Below the pieces are notes generated by a model. It made no database searches. It was not told where the DNA came from and saw only the letters and a program-made list of their open reading frames with translations. The position numbers and the translations under genes were made by a program. 64,000 nucleotides of DNA. Source: Aradus depressus. Taxonomy: Eukaryota > Arthropoda > Insecta > Hemiptera > Aradidae. Shown in pieces: positions 28,471 through 40,469 of the stretch; the stretch's first letter is position 1; every line of letters begins with the position of its first letter. The DNA lies in NCBI GenBank assembly GCA_963662175.1, contig OY759223.1, forward strand, positions 22,855,460 through 22,919,459, given 5' to 3'.

Positions 28471-28712
28471 CGAAATTCGGAAGAGGCCCTTAGGTTTTTT
28501 ATCTGAGAGGTGAAAAAACCCTAAACGCCCTTCTTCGGATAAAACGTAGAGTGTTGGTCCCGAGCATGTACTATGTCAGGTGCTCGTTAAAGGCTTCTAC
28601 CCTAGGTGAATCAACTCAGGCTCATGTCCACCAATGCGATGAAAGAGCGATCTGGTAGTAGGCGATATGACCTCGCAGCTAAAGCCCGGGCATGAGTCAT
28701 AATAACTAACTT
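28471..28712 (+). repeat. SINE-A, 5' truncated, TAACTA tail
   Basis: Starts in the AGAGGCCCTTAGG block after the B box; tail CATAATAACTAACT. Confidence 0.82.
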
Positions 28713-28869
28713 TATTGCAATTTGGGATGGAGAATAATCTGTAAAAATGTGTTTGGTATAGGAACTTTTTTTTTTTTTTAATATTTTCCCAATACATTTT
28801 GCATGAATAAAGAGCTATTCAACTTTAGTGAAATTTATTTAGTAGAAAATAGAATATATAAATGATAAA

Positions 28870-29177
28870 GAGGGCGCCGGTAGGTCAGTGGCGTGCTTTC
28901 TTACTGAGCTCAAGATCGCGGGTTCAAGATCCGGCCGAGGGCCTTCGTTTATTTCATCTGGGAATAAAAAAAAACTCAAGCATGCCGTCCTTCTGAATGG
29001 ACGCTAAGCGATGGTCCCGAGCCTATACGAAGTCAGGTACTCGTTAAAGACCCCTACCCTAGGTGAATAAAAATCTAGGGTAGGCAAAATTTAGGACTCC
29101 CATAGTAGAGTCGGGCACTCTGGTATGACCTTATTCTTGAAGCCCTATGTCCCATGTCCATGAGTCATAATAGCTAA
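28870..29177 (+). repeat. SINE-A, full length, TAACTA tail
   Basis: Head GAGGGCGCCGGTAGGTCAGTGG; B box GGTTCAAGATCC; tail CATAATAGCTAACTA. An older subfamily, judged by its divergence. Confidence 0.88.
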
Positions 29178-29572
29178 CTATAAATAATAAATATATATAT
29201 AATATAACCCATAAATCTATGACAATATTGCAAAAATATCTTTAATAATGTTTATAGAATGTATAATAGATAAAATTATATAAGAGCCTGTGGAAAGATC
29301 ACCAGATGTCTGTCGCACTGACGTAATAGCGAACAATGATAAAAATTTGATATTGATAAGACTTTAAATTTGTAAAATTATTTTTTATGCATTTTTTTTG
29401 GTTCATGGGAAAAATTAAGTCACGTAATGAGGCAAAACCCACAGAAGAGAGGGGTTATTTGTCATCTTAATTATATAATACTCGTATGTGTGAAGGATAT
29501 AATTAACAATCAACGCAGACTATTATTAAATATAATATAATATAAATATAATATTATATATTATATACATAT

Positions 29573-30303
29573 ACAGGGTGTATGTATGTAGAGAATAATA
29601 GTAATTTGGTAAATTTAGAACATCCTAGCGAATGGAGAAAACAAATTACGGTAAATTGGAAATTTGCCGAAAAATTATGTTATAATTTTTTCAACACAAT
29701 GTTCAGTACAAAACATTTTTTCATCTCTGAAAATTTATAACGTAATAATTTCAGTTTTTTAAAAATAATGAATTAGTTTTATAAAAAGTCTCGCTTTGTG
29801 TAAGTTAGGTTTACCCATGTTTTTCATATTTTCTGCTGTCTCATTCCGGCAATGAAGGACAACATTAGGTATTTTTAAAGAGTCATGTTTTTGCTAACTT
29901 TTGGTGAATTTGGGACATCCTAGCGAATAAAGAAAACAAATTACGGTAAACTGAAAATTTGCCAAACAATTTAAACAGGTGTTCGTTTTGAAATAAACGT
30001 TAGCCTCCTATTTCTATCTTTTCGATTTTCATGTCAAAAAACATGTCACCTATTAGGAAATTTAACGTAGATTACGACAGTGTATTCAGATTTCACTTTA
30101 CCTTAATTAAAAAGTGATATTTACGGACATTTTGCTAAAAAAACGTGGTTATCGTAAAAAAATTTAAAATCTCATTTATTTCTACAATAAGTTGAAACGG
30201 ATTTTTATTACCCCGGTTTCTTAGTGTACTTGAGTGGGGCATTCACCCCCCCCCCCCCCCCCCCCTCCCCCGAGTATTGTCATCTGCTTGCGATACACCC
30301 TGT
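29573..30303. mobile_element. possible non-autonomous DNA element, ACAGGGTGTAT ends
   Basis: ACAGGGTGTAT at the left and ATACACCCTGT at the right. Inside, a 58-bp direct repeat (ACATCCTAGCGAAT...GAAAACAAATTACGGTAAA) occurs at about 29618 and 29908, and a run of about 20 C lies at 30246. Duplication unclear because the flanks are TA-rich. Confidence 0.5.
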
Positions 30304-30871
30304 GTATACGTATGTACAGTAGTTATCCGATATGATGTATGTGCATATGTACAATCTAAAAATTGTTTTATCCGTAGAAAGGGGATCTTACGATTTAAAG
30401 ATATTTAATTTATCTGAAGAGCTGAGATCACGACGTTTCGACATTTGTTCCTTTATTTAAATCCGAACGCTTTAATTTCACAAAATAATTCGAGTTTGCA
30501 TGAAATTTGACTTAACGATTGATGATAATACAAAAAAAAACACGCTGAGCTCTGACTGCGGTTTTTCCTAGAAGCGGATGTTTATTTTAGCTCCAGTCTT
30601 TTCGCTTCCCAGAAAATGAAACAAAGAACTAGGTCCGAGATGATCACAACATCAATAGCTTTTTTTTGTCATTTTTGAGAACAACCAGCTAAAAAATAAT
30701 TCCTCGTTACGATTTCGACATTGATCACAATAAACGAAATATTGATAACAATAAACGAAAAAATTTCAATCCATTGGAATTGCGTGGGCCCGTTCCAAGA
30801 CATTTTGATCACAATAAGCGGTTGATAACATTAACCGTGTTTACATTAATTGGCGTGCACTGTATATACGA

Positions 30872-30874
30872 GTG

Positions 30875-30921
<47 letters not shown>
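30872..30921. repeat. (TA)n microsatellite
   Basis: About 23 TA units. Confidence 0.97.
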
Positions 30922-30927
<6 letters not shown>

Positions 30928-30942
30928 TATTTACATCTATAC

Positions 30943-31225
30943 CGGGCGATATAACCTTGTAGTTAAAACCTAGGCATGAGTACTAACTATTTAACAGAAC
31001 ACAAAATACCTAACATGATATCCGATATCATGTTAGGTATTTTGTGTTCCGTTAAATAATTAGTTATTATACTCATGCTTGGGTTTGAACTACGAGTTCA
31101 TATCGCCCACTACAAGAGACCTTTTTCGTTGTTCTGTTGGACATGAGCTTGACTCTACTATGGGAATCCTAAATTTTGTCTACCCTAAATTTTTAATCAC
31201 GTGGGATAGGGGTCTTTAATGATAA
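30943..31225. repeat. tail-to-tail SINE-A pair forming a near-perfect palindrome
   Basis: A + fragment (30943-30983) and a - fragment (31060-31225) are joined by a palindrome whose arms are GAACACAAAATACCTAACAT and its inverse, centred near 31023. Each SINE tail carries the TAACTA-type end. Confidence 0.88.
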
Positions 31226-31520
31226 ATTCATTGCATCGGCAGTTGTTGAAGTTTGTGTGTTAGCCTTCCCCCTAATTCCGTCTTCCATTTGGCTAAAAAT
31301 TAATAGGTGTCGTCCTTATGGGTTCCTGGATACACATATCAAATTTCGTGTCGATACATTCATTCTGTCAGGAGTTATCGTCTTCACTGACTCACAGGAG
31401 ATTAAGTTTAAATTTTTGGAATCAGAGGTTCAGAAAATAATAAATACTGTTGAAAACTCAACTTCGAATTTTTGACCGATTACATAACTTCCCCTATACT
31501 TCGTATAGCTGTGAAAGTAA
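31225..31520 (-). repeat. Rep-B copy
   Basis: Reverse blocks GGCTAAAAATTAATAGGTG and AATTTCGTGTCGATACATTC, then GGGAATTACATAACTTCCCC-type end (TTACATAACTTCCCCTATAC). Confidence 0.65.
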
Positions 31521-31774
31521 AATTAATATGTCAGTCATATCATAGGTAACTTTGTTGAGGAACACTTTTTATGACTTGGGTTGTTCGTCCCACATTCCGA
31601 CCGTTTTACGATCATCGGATGGATCGATGAGAGTTTCAACTTAAAAAGGAACACATCAATGTCTTTCTGATTGCCTCTAAACAACACCAAAGAACATGTA
31701 CTTTCTCTATGAATTTCTGTTTTGATGATGGAAACGTTACTATAGTGTTCTACTTAGGAAATACTATGTTCTAA

Positions 31775-32018
31775 AGCTCCCTATAGCTACGGCACGCATC
31801 TAGTGATACTAAATCGATGGTTCGAAACCCGATCTAGGTCCTTAGGTTTTTTATATGGGTGATAAGAAACCTTGAGCACACCATCCTTTGGATGGGACGT
31901 CAAACGATGTTTCCGGGGCTGTACGATGTCAGGTATTCGTTAAAGACCCCCCAGGCAACATTCCCTGCAAAATGAAAGAACGCTCTGGTAGTAGGCGATA
32001 TGACCTCGTAATTACACG
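31775..32018 (+). repeat. SINE-A, degenerate
   Basis: TAGCTACGG..., GGTTCGAAACCCGATC and later body blocks are recognisable. The GACTCCCACAGTAGAGTCGG region is deleted. Confidence 0.7.
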
Positions 32019-32446
32019 AGTAGTGATTACTATTCCATTATTTTTCATAGCATGTTATCAAGTCCAAAGAACCGTTCCTTCGTTAATGGCTTTAGCAGCT
32101 AGGCCACAGCCAAGTCTAAGAGACCTTCGAAACCGTAAAGTATATTGACAACCGTAAAAGGTATATTGACAATTTTGGAGTATTTAGTTAAGTCGATATA
32201 AACAAAAATGGTATCATTTGGTAGATGAGGGCATCATCCACTGATCCAAATGGCACTTTTTTTTTTTTACATAAATTCGGCATAAGCTGAATTTGACGTT
32301 AATAATCATACTACCTACCGGAACTAATATTATAAGTTGTATTTAAATACCTTACATATTTAAATATACAATTTACGCTTATACATTCTTATAAAGTGAG
32401 CATATATACATAAAATAATGAATTCCGTGAATTCCGGTGACACGGA

Positions 32447-32580
32447 ATGACTGATAATAAGCTGAGGGTTATCAAAAGCTCCGATAGAGTGTGGAACATT
32501 TTATTGAGAGACAAAAGGAAAGAAGACGTTGTTTTGTCTCAGTTAAGCTCAGAGCACATCAGGCTGACCCATGGATATCT
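32447..32580 (+). pseudogene. fragment of a LINE ORF2 C-terminal region
   Basis: NKLRVIKSS.RVW, then RKEDVVLSQLSSEHIRLTHG, resembles the segment between RNase H and the C-terminal zinc knuckle of Jockey/I-like retrotransposons (usual form RREEVVLTRLRIGHTRLTHG). Cut off by the SINE-A insertion at 32581; the other side was not found. Confidence 0.55.
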
Positions 32581-32893
32581 TAGGTTAGGTTTTATGACTC
32601 ATGCCCGGGCTTTAACGACGAGGTCATATCGCCTACTACCAGAGCGCTCTTTCGTCACTAGTGGACATGAGCCCGACTCTACTGTGGAAGTCCTAAATTT
32701 TTATTATGGGTCTTTAACGAGTACCTGACATCGTACAGGCTCGGGACCATCGCTTAACGTCCCATCCGAAGGACGGCGTGCTCAAGTTTATTTTACCTCT
32801 CAGATAAAATAAACTAAGGGCCTCGATCGGGTTACGAACCCACGTTCTTGAGCTCAGAAGTCAAGCACGCATACCACTGAGCTACCGGCGCCA
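32581..32893 (-). repeat. SINE-A, nearly full length, AACCT tail
   Basis: Tail read as TAGGTTAGGTTTTATGAC; head GAGCTACCGGCGCC. Lacks the GCCTACCCTAAATT block. Confidence 0.92.
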
Positions 32894-33043
32894 TCGATAT
32901 ATAAGGATGTTGTACGCACTTAAAGTAAAAGTTAGACAAAAGCGAGGGGTCAGGCATAAACCTATTTCAATACTTCTCGTATGATTTTTAATTATAAATA
33001 TTAAATTATTATGAAAAAAGTGTCATTTGGATGACTGTGAGAC

Positions 33044-33190
33044 GATAGCACAGATGCAGCGTGTTTCCCACTGAACTCAAGATCGTGAGTTTGAAACTCA
33101 CTTTTTGTTTGGCAGGTAAAAAAAAATTGAGCACGCAATCCTTCGGATGGGACATGAAGTCACTCGTTAAAGATTCCTACCTAAGATAGC
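33044..33190 (+). repeat. SINE-A, very degenerate
   Basis: CTGAACTCAAGATCGTGAG, GAGCACGCAATCCTTCGGAT and CACTCGTTAAAGA are the surviving landmarks. Confidence 0.55.
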
Positions 33191-33218
33191 TAAACCTGGG
33201 TAAGAGAAACATTTAGGA

Positions 33219-33735
33219 ACTGCCATAGTATATAATAACCTGTTCTAACCACAGTACCAACCCTGGTCTTTATTCCTTATGGCATGGACAGGGCTCCCAT
33301 AGTATATAATAACCCGCTCTAACCACAATACCAACACTGGTCTCTATTCCTTATGGCATGGACAGGGCTCCCATAGTATAAAATAACCCGCTCTAACCAC
33401 AATACCAACGCTGGTCTCTATTCCTTATGGCATGGACAGGGCTCCCATAGTATATAATAACCCGCTCTAACCACAATACCAACGCTGGTCTTTATTCCTT
33501 ATGGCATGGACAGGGCTCCCATATTATATAATAACCCGCTCTAACCACAATACCAACGCTGGTCTCTATTCCTTATGGCTTGGACAGGGCTGCCATAGTA
33601 TATAATAACCCGCTCTAACCACAATACCAACGCTGGTCTCTATTCCTTATGGCTTGGACAGGGCTGCCATAGTATATAATAACCCGCTCTAACCACAATA
33701 CCAACGCTGGCCTCTATCCTTATGGCATGGACAGA
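33219..33735 (+). repeat. 74-bp minisatellite, 7 units
   Basis: Unit CATAGTATATAATAACCCGC + TCTAACCACAATACCAACGC + TGGTCTCTATTCCTTATGGC + ATGGACAGGGCTCC, with a few percent difference between units. The first unit is the most diverged. Confidence 0.95.
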
Positions 33736-34124
33736 GGTCGAGGTACTTGATACACCTCAAGATATTTTAATTGGACACACACACCTCTGAAACTATCTAG
33801 TATTTTATCAATTAGTTGACTACCTCAGTAGAAGTAAATCTTAAGACGTCAGCCGCTCCGGGCTAGATTCACCAATCAATGCGGCCCTTTTTACAGTTTG
33901 TTTAACAATGATTTAGTGGACAAGAAAATACTGGGATCTTTAAAGTATTTCTTAGTATTCATAGAAAGACCCATGAAAACGACCAACTTTGAATAAGAAA
34001 GGACTAGACCAAAAAGAAATGAAAGATCTTGAAATTCATCTCGTTAGTCGAAAGACCAGCATAGTGCTTGTTGACTAACACCGTGCATAAGCAGCCCAAT
34101 AAGTAAGAATGTACGAAAAAATCA

Positions 34125-34435
34125 ATGTACTTCCCCAGAAGAATTTACCAATTAGGTTTTCGCTCCCCCTCTAAAACCAGTCGACAGTTTGCTATAATAA
34201 TCAACTGTTGACGCATATATAGTGACTTCTGAATCCTCATACTAAATTTTATGTCGATACATTCATTACAACGGCAGTTATTAGAGTTTTTAGTTAAGCC
34301 TGTCCCATAATACCCCGATTTGACTGAAAGTCGATAGGTGTTGTCCTTATGGAGTCCTCTATTTAAATATATAATTTCGTGTCGATATTCTTATTCTATC
34401 GGGAGTTATCGTGTTCGTCTTCTTAGCATATCTGG
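34125..34435 (-). repeat. Rep-B copy
   Basis: Reverse order of the standard blocks: GTACTTCCCCAG, CGACAGTTTGCTATAATAAT-type, TTTTATGTCGATACATTC. Confidence 0.65.
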
Positions 34436-34517
34436 GGAAGTGAAATATATATAAATAAAAAAATATGAATAATAAAATTAAATAACAATGATTAATCAAA
34501 TGGTATTATCAGAGAAT

Positions 34518-34686
34518 TTAGTTATTATGACTCATGCCCGGGCTTTAACTACGAGGTCCAGAGCGCTCTTTTGTCACTCTAGTGGACATGAGCCCGACTC
34601 TACTATGGGAGTCCTAAATTTTGTCTATCCTAAATTTTTATTCACCTAGGACAGGGGTCTTTAACGAGTGACATCGTCCAGGTTAA
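34518..34686 (-). repeat. SINE-A 3' half, TAACTA tail
   Basis: TTAGTTATTATGACTCATGC to GACATCGTCCAGG, with a 30-bp deletion after TACGAGGTC. Confidence 0.82.
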
Positions 34687-34859
34687 GTTGCAGTCTAGTC
34701 CTGGCCTCGGAGGAGGGAAGTCGTTAACGGAAAAATGAAACTGTAAAATTATTTGGATTTGAACATAAACTTAAAAAATAATAGCATCATTATGTAATAA
34801 ATAATAGCATGCTTCATGGCCTTATAATGACTTGAGTGGAAGAGAATCATCGGCTAGGT

Positions 34860-35112
34860 ACTTCCCCAGGAGTAGTTATTCAACTCACGTTTCGCTTCCC
34901 ATCCTCATACTAAATTTTGTGTCGATAAATTCCTTAAATCGGCAGTTATGAGGATTTTTTAATTGAGCCCCCTCCTCTAAACTCCCACTTCCCTTCAGCC
35001 GATATTGCTGAAATTTGAATGGGTATGTCCTCATTCGGGTTTGACTTCAAATATGAAGTTTCATGTCGATACATTCATTACATCGAGAGTAATTGGGTTT
35101 TTTAAATTGAGC
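34860..35112 (-). repeat. Rep-B copy
   Basis: Two reverse units (TTTTGTGTCGATAAATTC and TTTCATGTCGATACATTC) joined by a GAGCCCCCTC linker. Confidence 0.65.
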
Positions 35113-35139
35113 CCCCTCAACGACAACTTAAGTTTATTT

Positions 35140-35385
35140 GACTCCCAGTGGACATGAGACTGACTCTAGTAAGGGAGTCCTAAATTCTGCCTATCCTAAA
35201 TTTTTATTCACCAAGGGTAGGGGTCTTTAACGAGTGACATCGTCCAGGCTCGGGACCATCCCCCCTCTGAACTTAAGTTTATTTTACCTCCCAGATGAAC
35301 TAAACTAAGGGCCTCAGTCGGGATTCGAACCCACGATCTTGAGCTCAGAAGGCAAGCATGCATACTCAGTGATATCGGCGCCCTC
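35140..35385 (-). repeat. SINE-A, tail lost
   Basis: Head ATATCGGCGCCCTC and B box GATTCGAACCCAC are present; the AACCT tail and the adjacent 80 bp are missing. Confidence 0.85.
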
Positions 35386-35839
35386 GTCAGAGGATTTAAA
35401 GCTAATCTAATTGTACTTTCAAAACTGAAATTATATATATTTTTTACAATATATTTCCTAAATGCGAAATGCTTTCGTAGTATACGAATGACGTTATATA
35501 TAATTTTGAATCAAGGAAGTATTCATCCAAGATTGAGTAAGCGAAGCGGCGGGTGGGTTTCAAGGTTAACTCATATCCGTAGAAGATTGACACAGAGTAG
35601 CATTGTACTCAGACACATTAACCTCTCTTCGCCTCAAATGTATGTCTCTATGCCAAACAGATACCAGGAATTGGAACAGCTTTATTTATATCTTCTTGAC
35701 TCAATGGTCAATTATACAGATATTTTAAAGGCAATCGTTTTGATTGGCAGATATTCCGGGTGTAGCAGTCAATTCAATTTTTACATACTGTGATAATTAA
35801 AAAATTATGTGAAATGTTAAATAAATATAAAATTAATAG

Positions 35840-36080
35840 TAATAGCCTTTTTATTTGCTTCCTTAAGGTTCACAATAATAATGTAATAAATATACTTCTA
35901 TACAAATTGGAAACTAGGCCCATCTTTGGGCATAGGCCTCTCCCATTTTATTCCATACACCCCTGTCCCAGGCCGATCTGTGCCAGAGATATAATAATAA
36001 TAGCCTTTTTATTTGCTTCCTTAAGGTTCACAATAATAATAGTAATAAATATACTTCTATACAAATTGGAAACTAGGCCC
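35840..36080 (+). repeat. direct repeat of about 80 bp
   Basis: AATAGCCTTTTTATTTGCTT to GGAAACTAGGCCCATC occurs at about 35841-35923 and 35999-36082. The text between (GGGCATAGGCCTCTCCC) resembles common insect LINE 3' sequence; not proven. Confidence 0.7.
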
Positions 36081-36610
36081 ATCCTTCAGTGGCCTAGAGA
36101 CCTCCTTAGCAGCAGCAGTGTCAGTGACAGTGATTAGTTACAAATGAGAGGAAATCAGTGACTAGGGAGTGTCACCACTGGGTGCTTTCTCCCCTCTTGA
36201 CATTTTGACATTGCCATTATCTCTCTATTAGCACATTTGCTTGTTGTATTTATTTTTATACAGTTATATTATCGGTTCGTAAAAAAACAATTTGCACTGG
36301 GGAAGAACATTGACGGTGATTTGCATCATACATAACCTTGCACATTCTGTACAGCTCTAATATTTGTACGCTGATTGACAGTCGTGTGATATATTGTCCC
36401 TATCTGACGTAACGTAAGCCATGAGATAAGCAGATCGGTAAGTAGAGAGCCACTTCTTGGTACAAATGTCTCATTTTCGGCTATGATTCACTAGCTCCTC
36501 ATTGAAATACGTCTCACACTTATCGGACAACCTCTGTATACAGAATAGAACGTTTGCAATCATTATGTTAATGCATTGTTTTAAATATATATATATATAT
36601 ACTATAGAGA

Positions 36611-38304
36611 GAGGGCGCCGCACAGTGGGACGACTCAGGTAAATTCCCCGACATGGATGAAAAATTCAAATTTTTTTTTCCAGTAAGCGAGCTCATAGGA
36701 CCGTTTTCTAGCCTTTCTGGAATAAGAAAATGTGGGGACATTCCAGAGACTTGCAGTGATAAGGCCTTTTTTCCGGCATATGTATCTAAAATCGAGAGCT
36801 CTAGACTTGAATTTGCATGAAACCGTATCTTTCTATTTAATTTTTCCTAAGAGTTTCGTTCTTTTGGTAATGTTGTTGTATAATTTTTTCCTACTTATGA
36901 GGTGTATTCAAGCAGAGAAAAATATAAATGAAATAAAAAATGGCTGTATTAATGTTTAACACTTGATGTTTAGTAACGTTGTGGGCATTTTGTGTATATT
37001 TTCTCGCGTTAGAAAAAAGTTCCGAGTTGTTCCGAAAAACGGACTCCATAGGTGTTTACCTTAGGTATCTAGTGAGAGAAATACGCAAAAATCATATCCC
37101 ACTTCGTCCCATTTTTCCCGGAAATCATGTTTGAACAAATGGTTTCTAGGGTCAAAGTCCAGCAAAACGCAGTGTTTGTTGTCTATGTATTCTTAATTCT
37201 GCTCTTATCGTTCAGTATCCGTTCTCCGTCCTGGCACACCACCATGTTCGCGACAAACCGTGAGTTATATAACTTATTAGAACATCCTGGTGATTCACAA
37301 TATTGTGTAATTTTAAGAGAGGAGATTTTAGCCACCATCTCTCCTTCGAATGTTTCTAGGCGTAACATATTACTCCTCGAAAATAAACTATAAATATTTT
37401 GTGGACCTTTAAAAAAAAATGGGTGGAATGTGGATGTAGGAAAGAATTGTTTCTCTCAAAAAATTAAGGTTGGCTCAACAGAGCCTTTGTGACCGTAGGA
37501 TTTCTTCAGCCCCCTGATCTGATGATAGGTACCTTATTTTACTTATTTCATTGCTTAAGTTTTTTTTTTATATGTTCCTATTTTCACTTTTGTATTGTAT
37601 TTTATATTGGTTTACAAAATTAAACAAATCATACAAAAAATTAAACAAAAGTAAAAAATCAAATATTCTATTTTTATTTATTTTCTTTTTCAACGCATCG
37701 GCTACTATGGCCATTAGCGTTTTTATTAATTCTTAAGAACCTAACTATTTAAGTAAACATAAACCTATTTATGTAAAAATAAAAAATCAAAAATCATTGT
37801 TCTATTTATGTGCTCTAGCTTCTTTTGTGTCATTCCTATCGCCAAACGGACTTCACCATTCATTCGGCACGAAAAAATACATTGAGTATGACCCACATTG
37901 AAATTTTTAAAAAGCAATAACTGGGTGAAAAAGCCATCTCCAGTGAATCGCCTGTTTCGTCCCACTGTGCGCCGGTAGCTCAGTGGTATGCGTGGTTGCC
38001 TTCTGAGCTCGAGATCGTGGGTTCGAAACCCGACCGAGGCCCTTTGTTTATTTTATCTGAGAGGTAAAATAAACTTAAGCACGCCGTCCTTCGGATGGGA
38101 CGTTAAGCGATGGTCCCGAGCCTGTACGATGTCAGGTACTCGTTAAAGACCCCTGCCCTTGGTGAATAAAAATTTAGGGTAGGCAAAATTTAGGACTCCC
38201 ACAGTAGTCGGGCTCATGTCCACCAGAGTGACGGAAAAGCGCTCTGGTAGTAGGCGATATGACCTCGTAGTTAAAGCCCGGCCATGAGTCATAGAACCTA
38301 ACCT
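36611..38304 (+). repeat. SINE-A split by a Transib element
   Basis: GAGGGCGCCG at 36611-36620 and CGCCGGTAGCTCAGTGG from 37970 rejoin exactly once one CGCCG is removed. The rest of the SINE is intact to TAGAACCTAACCTA. Confidence 0.95.
36621..37969. mobile_element. Transib-type element (RSS-like ends, CGCCG duplication)
   Basis: Both ends read CACAGTGGGACGA going inward; beyond that the ends share CAGG..ATTC. Flanked by 5-bp CGCCG. Transib elements have CAC-starting ends like the V(D)J heptamer CACAGTG and GC-rich 5-bp target duplications. I could not recognise a transposase in the 1.35 kb. An 88-codon frame at 37127-37393 (VYVFLILLLSFSI...) does not look like one, so the element is called non-autonomous. 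Confidence 0.85.
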
Positions 38305-38366
38305 ATGTATATATATATGTATGAGAAAGTTAGGAAAAATGAATTCATACTCTTTCAGGCACAACT

Positions 38367-38857
38367 TTTATTGCGTTGCTGGGTCATAATTAATCCTATA
38401 TTAATCCACAAGATTACTCATGACTTCAATCAATTAATTCCAAAGAAAGATAATTTCAAACTTCTTGAAAAATAAATACTAAGAAAAAAAAAAAATAATC
38501 TACTCTCTTTCGCCAATTAGTGAGACAATCTTGAGGGCAAATATTTGCAGAAGAAACGGGGAAGAAGCCTTGGAGTTGATAAAGAGACAAAAAGAAAGAA
38601 AATACAAGAATATGACAAAATAAAGACAAAAAAAAGGTTAATTCCGTTTTGACTGTTTGGTGGAGAGGGGAGGCTCTGGTTTGAAGAGCATTTAGCAGGT
38701 TGATAATGTCTGAGATGTATTGTTTGCACTGATGGGGAGGCGCAACTTCCGACTTTCTCCGCTTCCGTACCGCTTCACATTCCGCCGCGCGGCAAAGACA
38801 AACATTCACTCCGCGCCCTGTCTTCTTTGTTAACTCGACTTGTTTCATTGTCTTCAA
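38367..38857 (-). CDS. uncertain ORF of 133 codons with a downstream polyadenylation signal
   Basis: Opens at 38857 on the minus strand (MKTMKQVELTKKTGRGVNVC), with a GC- and CpG-rich first part carrying several Cys and basic residues. It then passes through T/A runs that give Phe-rich text (poorly believable protein) and stops at 38456. AATAAA on the minus strand lies at 38372-38367. No family recognised. It may be a real first exon whose donor I cannot place, a non-coding transcript, or chance. Confidence 0.22.
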
Positions 38858-39378
38858 TTATGTTGGTAGACCCAAGTTATACAAATTAAATTGAAAAAAA
38901 AATATGTTGGTGAATCACCAGAGACGTACATCCCCAGTGCGAATTATTCTACTAAGTTTCGTTTCCCTCTAAAACCATTCAATTCTCTAATTTATAAGCT
39001 TAATGTATAAATTCTTTAGACGTATCCTATTACCATGTATTGGTTATCAATAAATCACTTCCTTATTTTTTAGATTGGAAAAATAGAAAATGGCTTGTAG
39101 AAAATTATATAAACCCTTCCATAGTGCCGCCTGGTATCACTGAATATAAGGAGGAGTTCTTTGTTAAAACACCCAATGGTAAAAGTAAGGGTTCAGAGTA
39201 TTAGAGGATGGATTAAGACTGAAGCCATTGGTTTTGCTTGTTTATTCAGTTCTGAACTAAGATTAATTCTTTTTTAGTTTTTTATAAAAAGAGATCGAAG
39301 TAGGAATTTTTACATTTACTTTTAGTAAAATCTAAAAGAATCTGGTCCGGTTAACCCTCCTAATACCACGTGACCAGT

Positions 39379-39477
39379 GGTCTTTAACGAGTGACATCGT
39401 ACAGGCTCTGAACCATAGCTTAACGTCCCATCCCATGCTTAAGTTTATTTTAACTCCTTAGATAAAATAAACAAAGG
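39379..39477 (-). repeat. SINE-A internal fragment
   Basis: GGTCTTTAACGAGTGACATC to the AGATAAAATAAAC block, without head or tail. Confidence 0.75.
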
Positions 39478-39505
39478 TTTCTTTTCTTAAGAACAAATGT
39501 GATTG

Positions 39506-39670
39506 GGTGCCATAGTGGCCGGGCAGGCTAGAGCCCTAGCCCTTTTGTCTCACTGTGGTTGCGGGTTCGAATCCCGTCCGGAAGAGTTTAATTTCGTAGG
39601 TAGAACCATGAATATTGATAATAACTAAATAACACCGTTAAAGAGACATCGAGACATATACAAGAGATTC
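39506..39670 (+). repeat. SINE-B, tRNA-like head
   Basis: GCCATAGTGGCCGGGCAGGC as the A-box part and GCGGGTTCGAATCCCGTCC as the T-arm/B box; body AATTTCGTAGGTAGAACC as in the copy at 44158. The long variable region suggests derivation from a Leu- or Ser-type tRNA. Confidence 0.75.
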
Positions 39671-39681
39671 GTGTAATAATT

Positions 39682-39816
39682 ACATCCCATCCTAAGATGC
39701 TTAAGTTTATTTTTACCTCCCAGATAAAATAAACTAAGGGCCTCGGCCGGGTTTCGAACCCGCGATCTTCAGCCTCAGAAGGCAAGCACGCATACCACTG
39801 AGCTACCAGCGCCCTC
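39682..39816 (-). repeat. SINE-A head half
   Basis: Head and B box (GGGTTTCGAACCCGCG) are kept; the tail half is lost. Confidence 0.85.
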
Positions 39817-40469
39817 AAAAACTTTATTAATATGTAGGATTCAGGAGCTATAGTCAACTATTAATTTTTAGGAAAAAGTGACGATTAGTTGGAGAAGTCA
39901 GAACATTCTGACTCAAGCCGAATAGCTACAGACTATCCCACTGGTCCCAATTAAAGTAGCAATCAAAGATGAAAAATAAATAAAAAAATAACTCACGAAG
40001 TTGTCGAATATCTACCTGTTCCATTGTAACAACTACCCAGTCACACCCTTTAGTCACTAGTTGTAGATGGAACGTGGCCAATATATATTAATGAATGGGT
40101 TTTAACAAGTTCTCAATCTATAGTGACCGATATCATCTGTCCTGAGACAGCTGGAATTAAGTCGTTTCTTCTCATTGTACCTGGGGGAGTTAAGTTCAGA
40201 ATGGGGAACAAAAAAAAAAATTTTGAAAAGGAGAAACAAAAAAAATCTTGGACTCCCCTGTCGATAATTTGAAGCCGGGACCCTATTCTAGGGGTGTGTA
40301 GGACTTATCTTGATCAGAAAGGGTGTCAGGTATAGGAAATGTATATGAATAGAAATAGAAAACATGGCCTGTGCCCTATGGTTTTTTTTTTATCTTAAGA
40401 ATATAACAGTTTTTGGGCACCAAGAAGATAAGGGATGCGAAGAGTGCTAGTGTCACTGAGATGTATATC

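Noticed and set aside
35488..35793. 101-codon frame as a gene
   Set aside because: No recognisable family, no splice or start context, AT-rich composition like the surroundings.
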